Below, one piece after another: positions 11,344 to 23,528 of a stretch of DNA of 64,000 nt; the first letter of the stretch is position 1, and every line of letters begins with the position of its first letter. This stretch comes from Corbicula japonica. Its lineage: Eukaryota > Mollusca > Bivalvia > Venerida > Cyrenidae. The notes below the pieces were generated by a model that worked only from the letters and a program-made list of their open reading frames with translations, made no database searches and was not told the DNA's origin. The DNA lies in contig JAZAYU010000003.1 in assembly GCA_038501625.1 (NCBI GenBank), positions 4,168,796 to 4,232,795 on the forward strand, read 5' to 3'. The position numbers were made by a program, and so were the translations under genes.

Positions 11344-13120
11344 ATTTTTATTTCGGTTCCGGTTTACAAACTTATGTATCACAATGACTTGTACAGCCCA
11401 GTAAGATCGGGGCTGCAGATGTGGGGAACTACATCAAATACATAATTTTACAATGATTAATACGATTCGAAATCTGAGAGATATGTATGAATTGCTATGT
11501 ATCAACGTTTAACAAAATGTTACAAGGAGAATAAGTCTAGTTTGTAACTAAACTAACAGAGTTAGAGTAAACATACAATGATTGTTACACAGAGAGATAT
11601 GCGCATTAATATATGTGGTCACGTGGTTGGTATACAGACTTTCTTAGGATCACGAAGTCGTGAGAACACAAGTGCATTGGTCGCACTTTGGTCAGAAATA
11701 ACCTGACAAATCAAAAAGCGAACAATGCAGATCCTGATCAGACGGCACTCTGATCTGGATCTACACTGTTCGCCCATGACATAAAGACATGTATATGGAA
11801 GAAAGGGTTAAAACTACATAAAGAGTCTTTGTATAAATGCCGCTCATTTTCACAATCATTATCGAACCGTGCAGTCCGCATTTACCATATCTATATATCG
11901 TCATCAAACGAAGGCTTATTATTATAACTACATTTTTTGGAAAATAACGGATCCGCAACACTGCGTATTGTAGCGGTAAATCTATTTAGAACGTCATTAA
12001 CGGAGTTTCTATTTGACAATATACATGTATATTCTCAACAATGTCGTTGAAAAGATGCAACTTTGTAATAATACCTGAGCGAAATTATTCACGGAGTGAA
12101 TTATTCCATTTATAAATAACATCGGTTTGTGTTTCGTAAGTTCGTTAGAAATTATTACAATACAAAGAAAAAATGAAGCGGAGCTAGATCACTCCATTCG
12201 CTGAAATCGTCCAATGAGCAAAATGGATAATTATAAGTAACAATAAACAATGGATCCCAGTTTCACACAGTGACCCAGATGTTGTTTGCTTTTGTGCTTT
12301 AAAGAGTTAACCGGATGTAGCTTAAGGCAATAGATTTCATAATCAGCACACGAACCAGCTGACCATAAATTGTGATTTCAAAGCTGTTTTGACTAAAGAA
12401 ATACCTACCATTCTGTTAGATTTTTGAAGTATCAATAATTATTAAAAGCAACAGTTGTACAAGATGAAATTTAACCATAGTTATAACAACAGTTGATATC
12501 TTCCCACACAAGTAGATTTTTTGATTGAACAAGAAAGACATCTTTGAGGTTTGTTGTAGAGGTATATGTTAGCTTGGGATTTGATTTATAAACAAGTGTA
12601 GCGCCATACTATCATTCAGCCGAACGAACTATATAGAATGTATAAAAAACCTCACGTCCTGTCGAATGTACATTAATAACTCTACTTGAATCTACTAGTA
12701 GGTAAAGGCCAAACATTAGGTAAGCCGACCCTCAGTACTTTCTATGCTTTGATTTTTTTTTGTTTCAGTACTTTCAATGCAGTACTTTATGTACTTTTAT
12801 TTATTGTTTTTGTTACATGACTGAGTCACAATTGTTTTCTCCACACTCTAGTTTCATTCGGTCTTTGCATAACGAAAATCTTTCTGATGTTTATTTTTAT
12901 TTCATTCCAACTTTTTCTTATGATTATAAAACTAAATCATGGTGTCTTTGCGATTTCTGCCTGACTCTATGCAGCGTCTGTCCAATGGATTCACTGTTCA
13001 TTTCAAGCTTTCTTTGTAATGTATGCTTATGTAATTTCTCACAACTTCTATTCCATAGTACATTACACGTTCGGCTATTCGACTTTTGTTTAATGCTCTC
13101 AAGATCATATCAATCTATAT
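11344..13120. other. Non-coding spacer
   Basis: Apart from the foldback repeat at 11718-11773, I see no gene, RNA or element here. CAGTACTTTC...GCTTTGATTT near 12733 echoes 7932-7954 at the end of the copy-1-specific block, hinting at a dispersed repeat. Confidence 0.5.
11718..11773. repeat. Short foldback dispersed repeat (copy b)
   Basis: Ends GCGAACAATG / CACTGTTCGC form an inverted repeat around CCTGATCAGAC. It is a diverged relative of 757-822 outside the large duplication, so the family is dispersed. Confidence 0.6.
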
Positions 13121-13353
13121 GCACACATGAAAACTATATGCACACCTGAACACTATGTGCACACCTGAACACTATGTGCACCCCTGAACACTATGTGCAC
13201 ACCTGAACACTATGTGCACACCTGAACACTATGTGCACACCTGAACACTACGTGCACACCTGAACACTATGTGCACTCCTGAACACTATGTGCACACCTC
13301 AACACTATGTGCACACCTGAACACTATGTGCACACCTGAACACTATATGCCCA
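13121..13353. repeat. 19-bp minisatellite, about 12 copies
   Basis: Tandem copies of CACACCTGAACACTATGTG with a few substitutions; the first and last units carry TATAT variants. The unit length is not a multiple of three, so the reading frame cycles and the open frames across it are not evidence of a gene. Confidence 0.95.
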
Positions 13354-14376
13354 CCAATACTGAGCTTCACACTTCGCATATTGTTACATTAAAACATAAC
13401 TTTGACTTATTAATATTATGTTCTATTAAAATATCATTTTGTTTGTTACAAATTCTGTATTTTGTTAGTTCTATTCCTCAAAAACATTTAAAATCACTTA
13501 CGTTCTTAGGCTTTCTTAGACTTTCTGTATCTTTTTCTGTCTTTTCAACAGGCTTTGACTTTAGAAGTGATCTGATTATACAGGTATTTTACTGTATTGA
13601 ACTAAGAAATGTACGTCACTAATTCCTAACGGTACTTGAGTCCAACATTATTGAGCAAATATTAAATCTATAATCTGGTCCGCAACTACTTGATGGTTAT
13701 TATGGGGGTTTTGTCAAAATAATTTTATTAGAAATTGTTTATTTAATAAGCTTAGGTATCTTTCGGCTTTAATAATTTTGCATCTGAAATAACAAATAGC
13801 ATCATCTAACCATTCTAATCAAATATGAATTTATGTTAAATTTGGTTAATATTTGTCATCACTATAACTATATTTCAGTTAGAGCAGTCGAAACACATTT
13901 CATTGTCAAAGATTTTCGGAGATGGAGCACCAAGAATTGCCTTCCGTTTGTTTTACACTCTGAAATATTAAAGAGATATTTCAATTTAAAAAATGCTAAT
14001 TTTTAAAGATTCAGAATTGTCATTTAATTGTTCATCTGCTCTTATCTAGCAGGGGAGATAATTTGACTAAAGTTTCATGAATTTCATTAAAGTTATGGAC
14101 CGGACACGAAATGTGCGCGCACGGAAGGACGGACGAAGACCATATTCCTATATCCTCCAGCCGCTATGCGGTGGGGGAAAATAAAGAGTCATCAAAATTC
14201 CATGATTTTATGTGATGATTATTGGACTTTTTTAATAGAAGATGATTGCAAATTGTATTTGGAGTAAAAGGTCATGGTCCAGGGGTATTTAATGTCAGAT
14301 CCGTATTACCTCAATAATTCTAAAAATCAGTCTTCAAACTTACGAATGATTGAAATGTGTGTGAGGTTGGCTCTAC
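13354..14376. other. Non-coding spacer with a probable mollusc dispersed repeat
   Basis: Mostly AT-rich unique sequence. At about 14098-14182, GGACCGGACACGAAA, GGAAGGACGGACGAAG, TTCCTATATCCTCC and GCCGCTATGCGG resemble the end of a repeat I know to be frequent in bivalve DNA; only one copy is visible here. No gene is seen. Confidence 0.4.
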
Positions 14377-14812
14377 GTTCGACGTTCGACATTCAAATTG
14401 CAATTCGACGTTCGACATTCAAAAACAGTTCGACTTTCGACATTCAAATTGCAGTTCGACGTTCGCCATTCAAAACCAGTTCGACGTTCGACATTTAAAT
14501 TGCAGTTCGACGTTCGACATTCCAAACCAGCTCGACGTTCGACATTCAAAATGCAGTTCGACATTTAAAAGCAATTCGACATTCTACTTTCAAATTTCAG
14601 ATCGACGTTCGACATTCAAACCCAGTTCGACGTTCGAAATTCAAAATGCAGTTCGACAATCAAAACCAGTTCGACGTTCGACATTCAAATTGCAGTTAGA
14701 CGTTCGACATTCAAAACCAGTTCGATGTTCGTCATTCAAATTGCAGTTCGACGTTCGACATTTAAAACCAGTTCGACATTCAAAATGCAGTTCGACGTTC
14801 GACATTCAGGAA
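14377..14812. repeat. ~26-bp TTCGACGTTCGACATTCAA array
   Basis: About 16 imperfect tandem copies of CAGTTCGACGTTCGACAT plus TCAAATTG, some shortened to a single TTCGACATTCA. It shares the core TTCGACATTCA with the ~57-bp array at 17737-19798. Frames are open on both strands because of the repeat. It is CpG-rich relative to its surroundings. Confidence 0.95.
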
Positions 14813-14886
14813 TTGTCACATCAAAAGACACAATCTCTTCCCGACACAGCCAGAAAGAAAAAAGTTGCATGGTCTAAACAAAATGA

Positions 14887-14990
14887 AATAGGTGGTATAA
14901 ACCAGAACCTTGAGTGCACCGACCTCACAACTGCCCCAAAATGTTCTAACAGGAACAAACAAGTACAAGTGGGGTCTTGTTAAATTAGCT
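14887..14990 (+). repeat. Dispersed repeat, inverted partner of 46330-46440
   Basis: TAAACCAGAACC...GTGCACCGACCTCACAACT...GCCCCAA...AACAAGTACAAG is matched, as reverse complement, by 46330-46440 with scattered differences. No coding function is evident. Confidence 0.65.
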
Positions 14991-15049
14991 GCGAAACCCA
15001 CCCGCTCGTTACGTGTTGCTAAACAAAACGATATTGATGACTCAAACAC

Positions 15050-17736
15050 ACAAACAATAAATCACAACAAACATTAATTCGAAATACAGCTTTAGATGAC
15101 CAAACTTCTGAGACATAAATTCCCAACAAAATGATTGTCACACTTCTAGAGCATACCCGATAATGCACAAATGCAAATTTACAATTGTATATTTTTTTAC
15201 CGCGAAATGCATAATAAATGATTTCGTCTGCTCAAATTTATGACGTCATTTAAAAGATTGACGTCAACTGTCCGAAGGTACCTTTCCCGAGACGCGCCCC
15301 AGTTCAGTGATGTTATCATTTAACCCTTTGAATACCGTTGTGCATGATACATAGATCTATGTAAATATATGTTGCGCTTGAACTGCTCTGCTTAGCAGCG
15401 TGGACAGTAATTTGCATTTCAATAACTGCCGATAAACAGGCTTAATCAAACTGGCCTGCCATGTTTTGATATTGGTCGTGTTTGGCCACTTTAAAAAAAC
15501 AGTCATTATTTCTTTTATTTTAATACAATGTTTACACTAAATTAGTTTTGAGGTCGTGTTATCAGGGCACTTGACCACTTATATATAACAAACACACACA
15601 ACAATGGTATCGTTTATAATTTTATTATGTAGTGGACACTACATAGCAGATATCCTTATCAGATTAGATGTACATCTCAAATTGACATCATAGACAAACA
15701 TTATAGGCAACAAGCAAAATTGTGGACCAGTCCCTCTCCACTCAACTTCGTGTCTGTTAGATTGTGGTTAATTCAACAATCCAGTTATCTTCCTAAGTTA
15801 CTATTTATTTTGTAAATCACGCACAATCAATGTTGTGCAATTGCTGACCAAAATATTTTTGACAAAGAATTGACCTTAATGTGGGGGTGAACTAAGCGCC
15901 TGTGTGATTGCAGGTAAGTGCAAGGGAGCTCATCCAGAGATAACTTCGAAAATAGAATAACTCGAGAATTACAGATTTATCTCCCTTAAATTAATAAAAT
16001 CTTAACTCGTGCTATTCTATATTTCCTAATTGTTTGTTAAATTTATGTTTGTATGTGTCGTTATGCTAAGGACTTTTCTGTTTTGACAGTTGAATGAATC
16101 GTACAAATCCAACAACACGACGATTAACGTGTACTGATGAAAGTGATTGACCAATGTTACTAAATAAACCGATAATATTTTTGTATTTTATCGGCGTTGA
16201 TGTTTACACTTGAAACATAAGAAGATAAATAATTTTCACGAAAAAATCATTAAATTTGCTGCATTCGTTTGGAAACCGCTGAAATTTATTCAAGGTAGGG
16301 GCAAAAACCAAAGTCAGATTGTTTTTTCTCCGTTAACGAAAATTCGTGTCTCCTTATTTAAATATTCTGAAATTACTGTGCACATTTGTATACAATTCTT
16401 CAATAATAATATTGCTAAGCTGCTACAGAGAAGATTTTTAGCAGTTTTGGCTGCTTTTAGTTTATCCTCTTTACAAACACTATGGTCGATTTTGTGACTC
16501 TTGTTCTAATAAATGCCTTGGTTTATGAACGTAAGAGGAGATTCAAACGGCAAGTTCATGAAAGAAGTCAAAAAGATGTATTTTATTTTGTTTCAATTAT
16601 GAAAAGTGTGCACAATGCACCAGGTCCATGCGGAAAAATTAAAGTTACATGAACGGGTTGGTCAGAACATTGGAAAGTGGAGTCGAGTTTCAGTTGCCTC
16701 CGATATGCTGACATGTTGTGTTTATAAATTGGGAAATCATATTAGCCCGAGGCAAATGGCCGATGGCTAATATAACTGCCCGAGGCCCAATATCATGGCC
16801 AACGTGAATTCACTTAATAAATAACAGTCTTACACACAGTATTATTTTATAAATTAAAAGATAAAATGTGAGAAGTATAACATTTACATGCTCCTTACAA
16901 TACAGAAATTATAAACAAAAAAACGCCTTAAAAACTTAACTTAAATTCTATCAATAACTTGTATTTGATAGTTATGCAATTAGAATAACTTACAAGCTAA
17001 TTCCGTAAAATTGTAAAATACACCCAACCATTACAACCAGCATTAAGTTTCCTTCTTCCAAGCATGAAGTTGCATCAACTTCGGAAAGAAACGTTTCGAA
17101 TATTATTTGAATATGCGTTTTTAGCATTAAACATTTTTTTTTAATTTAAAATAACCATGTCATGCGTAAAGTAACGTTTCCTTGTGAAGTAGACGCCATT
17201 CCTGTTGCGTACTTTACACAGGTATTTACTTGTTTATCAACATTTCAGAAAGTCAATTGATTTCATATGCTAGACATTTATCTATTGTTGTTCGAAACAC
17301 GATAACGAACTTCACTCTAATTGGCAATAACTGCCAGAAGTAGTTTTCATCAGTCTTTTTTTTTTCAAAACATGAAACACTTATTGACAAATGTGTGTAA
17401 AACATAAATTAGATAAAGACATAAGAAAATACTTATAAAACTATCAGAGAAACTTACATTTATAAACTAAAACAAATAAAAGACAGTTTTTTCCACGTTA
17501 TTCGTAAAAACGTTTGTTTATTAAAAAAGGAATGGTTACCAACAGGATTTTCTATGTTTGGTGATTAACCCATTCTCAGTTGATTGCTTTACTTACATCT
17601 TCAGAAAATGAAAAAAAATCCCAGGATGAACTGTTTGGGAAGTTAAAAGGCTTGATAGATTTCTTTGTTATAGTACAGCATAAGTCTACCATTTTTAATA
17701 GTATTTTCCAACTCATTTCAGAGAAGTTGGCTGTGG
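15050..17736. other. Non-coding spacer
   Basis: AT-rich sequence with no supported gene or RNA. The stretch 17531-17580 (GGTTACCAAC...GGTGATTAACCC) resembles 46008-46062, suggesting another dispersed repeat. Short inverted TTAGCC/GGCTAA lies at about 16743-16781. Confidence 0.5.
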
Positions 17737-19798
17737 GATCAACATTCGACATTCGACATTCAATGTCCCGCAGTGCATTGGACATTCAGCACGACATTCG
17801 ATTCCATGCATGTTTTTGATTGTCCCGCAGTGCATTGGACATTCAGCACGAGATTCGATTTCATGCATGTTTTGAATGTCCCGCAGTGCATTCGACATTC
17901 AGCACGACATTCAAGTTCATGCATGACTTTGAATGTCCCGCAGTGCATTCGAAATTCAGCGCGACATTCGATTTCATGCATGTTAATAAATGTCCCGCAG
18001 TGCATTCCACATTCAGCACGACATTCGATTCCATGCATGTTTTTGAATGTCCCGCAGTGCATTCGACATTCAGGAAGACATTCGGAGTCATGCATGTTTT
18101 TGAATGTCCCGCAGTGCATTGGACATTAAGCACGACATTCGATTGCATGTATGTTTTTGAATGTCCCGCAGTGCATTCGACATTCAGCACGTCATTAAAG
18201 TTCATGCATGTTTTTGAATGTCCCTCAGTGCATTCGACATTCAGCACGACATTCGACTTCATGCATGTTTTTGAATGTCCCGCAGTGCATTTGACATTCT
18301 GCGCGACATTCAATTTCATGCATGTTTTTTAATGTCCAGCAGTGCATTCGACATTCAGAACGACATTCAATTTCATGCATGTTTCTAAATGTCCCGCAGT
18401 GCATTCGACATTCAGCACGACATTCAAGTTCATGGATGACCTCGAACGTCCCGTAGTGCATTCGACATTTAGCGCGACATTCGATTTCATGCATTTTTTT
18501 TAATGTCCCGCAATGCATTCGACATTCAGCGCGATATTCAAGTTCATGGATGTTTTTGAATGTTCCGCAGTGCATTCGACATTCAGCACTACATTCGATT
18601 TCATGCATGTTTCTGAATGTCCCGCAGTGCATTGGACATTCAGCGCGACATTCGATTTCATGCATGTTTTTGAATGTCCCGCAGTGCATTCGACATTCAG
18701 CGCGATATTCGATTCCATGCATGTTTTTGAATGTCCCGCATAGCATTCGACATTCAGCACGACATTCGATTTCATGCATGTCTTTGAATGTCCCGCAGTG
18801 CATTGCACATTCAGCGCGACATTCGATTTCATGCATGTTTGTAAAAGTCCCGCAGTGCATTCGACATTCAGCGCGACATTCGATTTCATGCATTTTTTTT
18901 TGAATGTCCTGCAGTGCATTCGATGTTCAGCACGACATTCGATTTCATGCATGTTTTTGAATGTCCCGCAGAGCATTCGACATTCAGCACGACATTCAAG
19001 TTCATGCATGACTTCGAATGCCCCGCAGTGCATTCGACATTCAGCGCGACATTCGATTTCATGCTTTTTTTGTTTTGAATGTCCGCAGTGCATTGGACAT
19101 TCAGCACGTTTTAAAAGTTCATGCATTTTTTTTGAATGTCCTGCAGTGCACTCAATGTTCAGCACGACATTCGATTTCATGCATGTTTTTGAATGTCCCG
19201 CAGAGCATTCGACATTCAGCACGACATTCAAGTTCATGCATGACTTCGAATGCCCCGCAGTGCATTCGACATTCAGCAAGACATTCGATTTCATGCATGT
19301 TTCTGAATGTCCCGCAGTTCATTCGACATTCAGCACGACATTCGGTATCATGCATGTTTTTGAATGTCCCGCAGTGCATTCTACATTCAGCGCGATATTC
19401 GATTCCATGCATATTTTAGAATGTACCGCAGTGCATTCGACATTCAGCACTACATTTGATTTCATGCAAGTTTTTGAATGTCCCACAATGCATTGGACAT
19501 TCAGCACGACATTCTATTTTAAATGCATGACTATGAATGTCCCGCAGGGCATTCGCCATTCAGCCGGATATTCAAGTGTATGCATGACATTGAATGTCCC
19601 GCAGTGCATTCGACATTCAGCACGGCATTCGATTTCATGCATGTTTTTGAATGTCCCACAATGCATTGGACATTCAGCACGTCATTCTATTTCATGCTTT
19701 TTTTATTGTCACGCATTGCATTCGACATCAGCACGTTATTCAAGACCTTGAATGTCCCGCAGTGCATTGGACATTCAGCAGGACATTCGATTTAAACA
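17737..19798. repeat. ~57-bp minisatellite, about 36 copies
   Basis: Unit landmarks in order: GAATGTCCCGCAGTGCATTC, GACATTCAGCACGACATTC, GATTTCATGCATGTTTTT. Units are 57-58 bp with substitutions and occasional 1-3-bp indels in the T run. GAATG...CATTC and CATGCATG give each unit hairpin potential. As 57 is divisible by three, several frames stay open on both strands for up to ~1 kb; the peptides are frame permutations of the repeat (CPAVHSTFS, NVPQCIRHSA, ECRAECRMHCGTF), which argues against coding. Confidence 0.96.
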
Positions 19799-20165
19799 CC
19801 TTCCGGTTACACTTGACCGTTTCCAGTAGCTCTAATCGCTTTCCGCTCGGCTAATAATTCCCAAATTTCGCTAAGAGAAAAATTAAAAGTCTGTTCAGCA
19901 GAGATCAACATTCAGCTCGGCGTTCAAAAAGGTTTGTCCTTCAATGTTTACCTGTTGGTTGGACATTCAGATGTGCATTCACCATTGTACAGCTGCGACA
20001 TCGACATTCAGCTCTGCATTCAAGAGACGGTTATCCCCTTCATGTTTTATGTGTTCTATGGGTATTCATATCTGCATTTGAACATTTAGAACTGTGAAAT
20101 AGACGTTGGGCATTAAATATGCAGTTCGCAGTTTGATATTTAAAACCAATTCGACATTTATGTTC
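19799..20165. repeat. Degenerate border of the minisatellite
   Basis: Not tandem, but pieces such as CAACATTCAGCTCGGCGTTCA and TCGACATTCAGCTCTGCATT echo the array to the left. It looks like a decayed edge of the array. No gene is seen. Confidence 0.5.
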
Positions 20166-20356
20166 GTGAAGTTGGCCGCCAAGCAGCCAAGCAGCCAAGC
20201 AGCGTGAAGTTGGCCGCCAAGCAGCCAAGCAGCCAAGCAGCGTGAAGTTGGCCGCCAAGCAGCCAAGCAGCGTGAAGTTGGCCGCCAAGCAGCCAAGCAG
20301 CGTGAAGTTGGCCGCCAAGCAGCCAAGCAGCCAGGCAGCGTGAAGTTGGCCGCCCA
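20166..20356. repeat. GTGAAGTTGGCCGCCAAGCAG array with nested 8-mers
   Basis: Five complete units begin GTGAAGTTGGCCG and end in two or three copies of the 8-mer CCAAGCAG, so units are 30 or 38 bp; a sixth partial unit follows. Unit length varies only by the 8-mer count, a slippage signature. Frames on the minus strand (LLGCLAANFT-type repeats) are by-products. Confidence 0.93.
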
Positions 20357-20369
20357 ACAGCCTAGCAGA

Positions 20370-23021
20370 TACTTTGGCTGCTGTGAAACTTTGGCTGTTG
20401 AGCTGCTGTGGCGGTTGGAAAAAAGTTCGCTGCTGGGCTGCTGTGGCGGCTGGGATGCTTTGGCTGCTGGGAAAAGTTGGCTGCTGGAATACTTTGGCTT
20501 CTGAGCTGCTGTGGCGGCTGGGAAAAGTTGGCTGCTGGGCTGCTGTGGCGGCTGGGAAAAGTTGGCTGCTGGAATACTTTGGCTGCTGAGCTGCTGTTGC
20601 GGCTGAGAAAAGTTGGATGCTGGGCTGCTGTGGCGGCTGGGATACTTTGGCTGCTGGGTAAAGTTGGCTGCTGGAATAGTTTGGCTGCTGAGCTGCTGTG
20701 GCGGCTCAGAAAAGTTGGCTGCTGGGTTGCTGTGGCGGCTGGGAAAAGTTGGCTGCTGGAATACTTTGGCTGCTGAGCTGTTGTGGCGGCTGTGATACGT
20801 TGGCTGCTGGGAAAAGTTGGCTGCTGGAATACTTCGGCTGCTGAGCTGCTGTGACGGCTGGGAAAAGTTGGCTGCTGGGCTGCTGTGGCGGCTAGGAAAA
20901 GTTGGCTGCTGGGCTGCTGTGGCGGCTGGAAAAAGTTGGCTGCTGGAATACTTTGGCTGCTGAGCTGCTGTGACGGCTGGGAAAAGTTGGCTGCTGGGCT
21001 GCTGTGGCGGCTGGGATACTTTGGCTGCTGGGAAAAGTTGACTGCTGGAATACTTTGGCTGCTGAGCTGCTGTGGCGGCTGGGAAAAGTTGGCTGCTGGG
21101 CTGCTGTGGCGGCTGTGAAAAGTTTGCTGCTGGAATACTTTGGCTGCTGAGCTGCTGTGGCGGCTGGGAAAAGTTGGCTGCTGGGCTGTTGTGGCGGCTG
21201 TGATACTTTGGCTGCTGGGAAAAGTTGGCTGCTGGAATACTTTGGCTGCTGAGCTGCTGTGACGGCTGGGAAAAGTTGGATGCTGGGCTGCTGTGGCGGC
21301 TGGGATACTTTGGCTGCCGGGAAAAGTTGACTGCTAGAATAGTTTGGCAGCTGCGCTGCTGTGGCGGCTGAGAAAAGTTGGCTGCTGGGCTGCTGTGGCG
21401 GCTGGGATTCTTTGGCTGCTGGGAAAAGTTGGCTGCTGGAATAGTTTGGCTGATGCGCTGCTGTGACGGCTTAGAAAAGTTGGCTGCTGGGCTGTTGTGG
21501 CGGCTGGGATACTTTGACTGCTGGGAAAAGTTGGCTGCTGGGCTACTTTGGCTGCTGCGCTGCTGTGGCGGCTAGGAAAAGTTGGCTGCTGGGTTGCTGT
21601 GGCGGCTGGAAAAAGTTGGCTGCTGGAATACTTTGGCTGCTGAGCTGCTGTGACGGCTGGGAAAAGTTGGCTGCTGGGCTGCTGTGGCGGCTGGGATACT
21701 TTGGCTGCTGGGAAAAGTTGGCTGCTGGAATAGTTTGGCTGCTGCGCTGCTGTGGCGGCTGAGAAAAGTTGGCTGCTGGGCTGCTGTGGCGGCTGGGATT
21801 CTTTGGCTGCTGGGAAAAGTTGGCTGCTGGAATAGTTTGGCTGATGCGCTGCTGTGACGGCTGGGAAAAGTTGGCTGCTGGGCTGTTGTGGCGGCTGGGA
21901 TACTTTGACTGCTGGGAAAAGTTGGCTGCTGGGCTACTTTGGCTGCTGCGCTGCTGTGGCGGCTAGGAAAAGTTGGCTGCTGGGCTGCTGTGGCGGCTGG
22001 AAAAAGTTGGCTGCTGGAATACTTTGGCTGCTGAGCTGCTGTGACGGCTGGGAAAAGTTGGCTGCTGGGCTGCTGTGGAGGCTGGGATACTTTGGCTGCT
22101 GGGAAAAGTTGGCTGCTGGAATACTTTGGCTGCTGAGCTGCTGTGGCGGCTGGGAAAAGTTGGCTGCTGGGCTGCTGTGGCGGCTGGGAAAAGTTGGCTG
22201 CTGGAATACTTTGGCTGCTGAGCTGCTGTGGCGGCTGGGAAAAGTTGGCTGCTGGGCTGTTGTGGCGGCTCTGATACTTTGGCTGCTGGGAAAAGTTGGC
22301 TGCTGGAATACTTTGGCTGCGGAGCTGCTGTGACGGCTGGGAAAAGTTGGCTGCTGGGCTGCTGTGGCGGCTGGGATACTTTGGCTCCTGGGAAAAGTTG
22401 GCAGCTGGAATAGTTTGGCTGCTGCGCTGCTGTGGCGGCTGGAAAAAGTTGGCTGCTGGGCTGCTGTGGCGACTGGGATACTTTGGCTGCTGGGAAAAGT
22501 TAGCGGCTGGGAAAAGTTGGCTGCTGGGCTGCTGTGGCGGCTGGGATACTTTGGCTGCTGGGAAAAGATGACTGCTGGAATACTTTGGCTGCTGAATTGC
22601 TGTGGCGGCTGGGAAAAGTTGGCTGCTGGGCTGCTGTGGCGGCTGTGAAAGGTTGGCTGCTGGAATACTTTGGCTGCTGAGCTGCTGTGGCGGCTGGGAA
22701 AAGTTGGCTGCTGGGCTGTTGTGGCGGCTGTGATACTTTGGCTGCTGGAAAAAGTTGGCTGCTGGAATACTTTGGCTGCTGAGCTGCTGTGACGGCTGGG
22801 AAAAGTTGGATGCTGGGCTGCTGTGGCGGCTGGGATACTTTGGCTGCCGGGAAAAGTTGGCTGCTAGAATAATTTGGCAGCTGCGCTGCTGTGGCGGCTG
22901 AGAAAAGTTGGCTGCTGGGCTGCTGTGGCGGCTGGGATTCTTTGGCTGCTGGGAAAAGTTGGCTGCTGGAATAGTTTGGCTGATGCGCTGCTGTGACGGC
23001 TTAGAAAAGTTGGCTGCTGGG
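20370..23021 (+). repeat. 17-bp monomer array with 102-bp higher-order units, ends in gap
   Basis: The array resolves into 17-bp monomers (GGCTGCTGGGAAAAGTT, GGCTGCTGGAATACTTT, GGCTGCTGAGCTGCTGT, GGCGGCTGGGAAAAGTT, GGCTGCTGGGCTGCTGT, GGCGGCTGGGATACTTT) that combine mostly in sixes, giving ~102-bp units. Larger blocks recur: the sequence at 21378 returns at 21769 (391 bp = 23 monomers) and again at 22908 (1,530 bp = 90 monomers). A 102-bp period keeps frames open (Trp/Leu/Gly/Cys-rich peptides), which is not evidence of a protein. The true length is unknown because the array is cut by the N run. Confidence 0.96.
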
Positions 23022-23521
23022 NNNNNNNNNNNNNNNNNNNNNNNNNNNNNNNNNNNNNNNNNNNNNNNNNNNNNNNNNNNNNNNNNNNNNNNNNNNNNNN
23101 NNNNNNNNNNNNNNNNNNNNNNNNNNNNNNNNNNNNNNNNNNNNNNNNNNNNNNNNNNNNNNNNNNNNNNNNNNNNNNNNNNNNNNNNNNNNNNNNNNNN
23201 NNNNNNNNNNNNNNNNNNNNNNNNNNNNNNNNNNNNNNNNNNNNNNNNNNNNNNNNNNNNNNNNNNNNNNNNNNNNNNNNNNNNNNNNNNNNNNNNNNNN
23301 NNNNNNNNNNNNNNNNNNNNNNNNNNNNNNNNNNNNNNNNNNNNNNNNNNNNNNNNNNNNNNNNNNNNNNNNNNNNNNNNNNNNNNNNNNNNNNNNNNNN
23401 NNNNNNNNNNNNNNNNNNNNNNNNNNNNNNNNNNNNNNNNNNNNNNNNNNNNNNNNNNNNNNNNNNNNNNNNNNNNNNNNNNNNNNNNNNNNNNNNNNNN
23501 NNNNNNNNNNNNNNNNNNNNN
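23022..23521. other. Assembly gap of 500 N
   Basis: Exactly 500 N. A round number suggests a conventional placeholder rather than a measured length. The left edge is inside the 17-bp array; the right edge is TTATTAAAACACGATCC, the start of an inverted palindrome-cluster element. Confidence 0.99.
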
Positions 23522-23528
23522 TTATTAA

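Noticed and set aside
12760..13149. 129-codon Cys/Phe-rich frame
   Set aside because: Biased composition of AT-rich DNA running into a 19-bp minisatellite; no domain recognised.
13121..13353. Regular repeats that could suggest a CRISPR array
   Set aside because: Units are head-to-tail without unique spacers, there are no cas genes, and the genome is eukaryotic.
17760..19751. Long open frames on both strands
   Set aside because: They lie wholly inside a minisatellite of ~57 bp (a multiple of three); the peptides are frame permutations of the repeat.
20374..22648. Trp/Leu/Gly/Cys-rich open frames
   Set aside because: By-product of a 102-bp higher-order satellite; no start context, splice sites or non-repetitive part.
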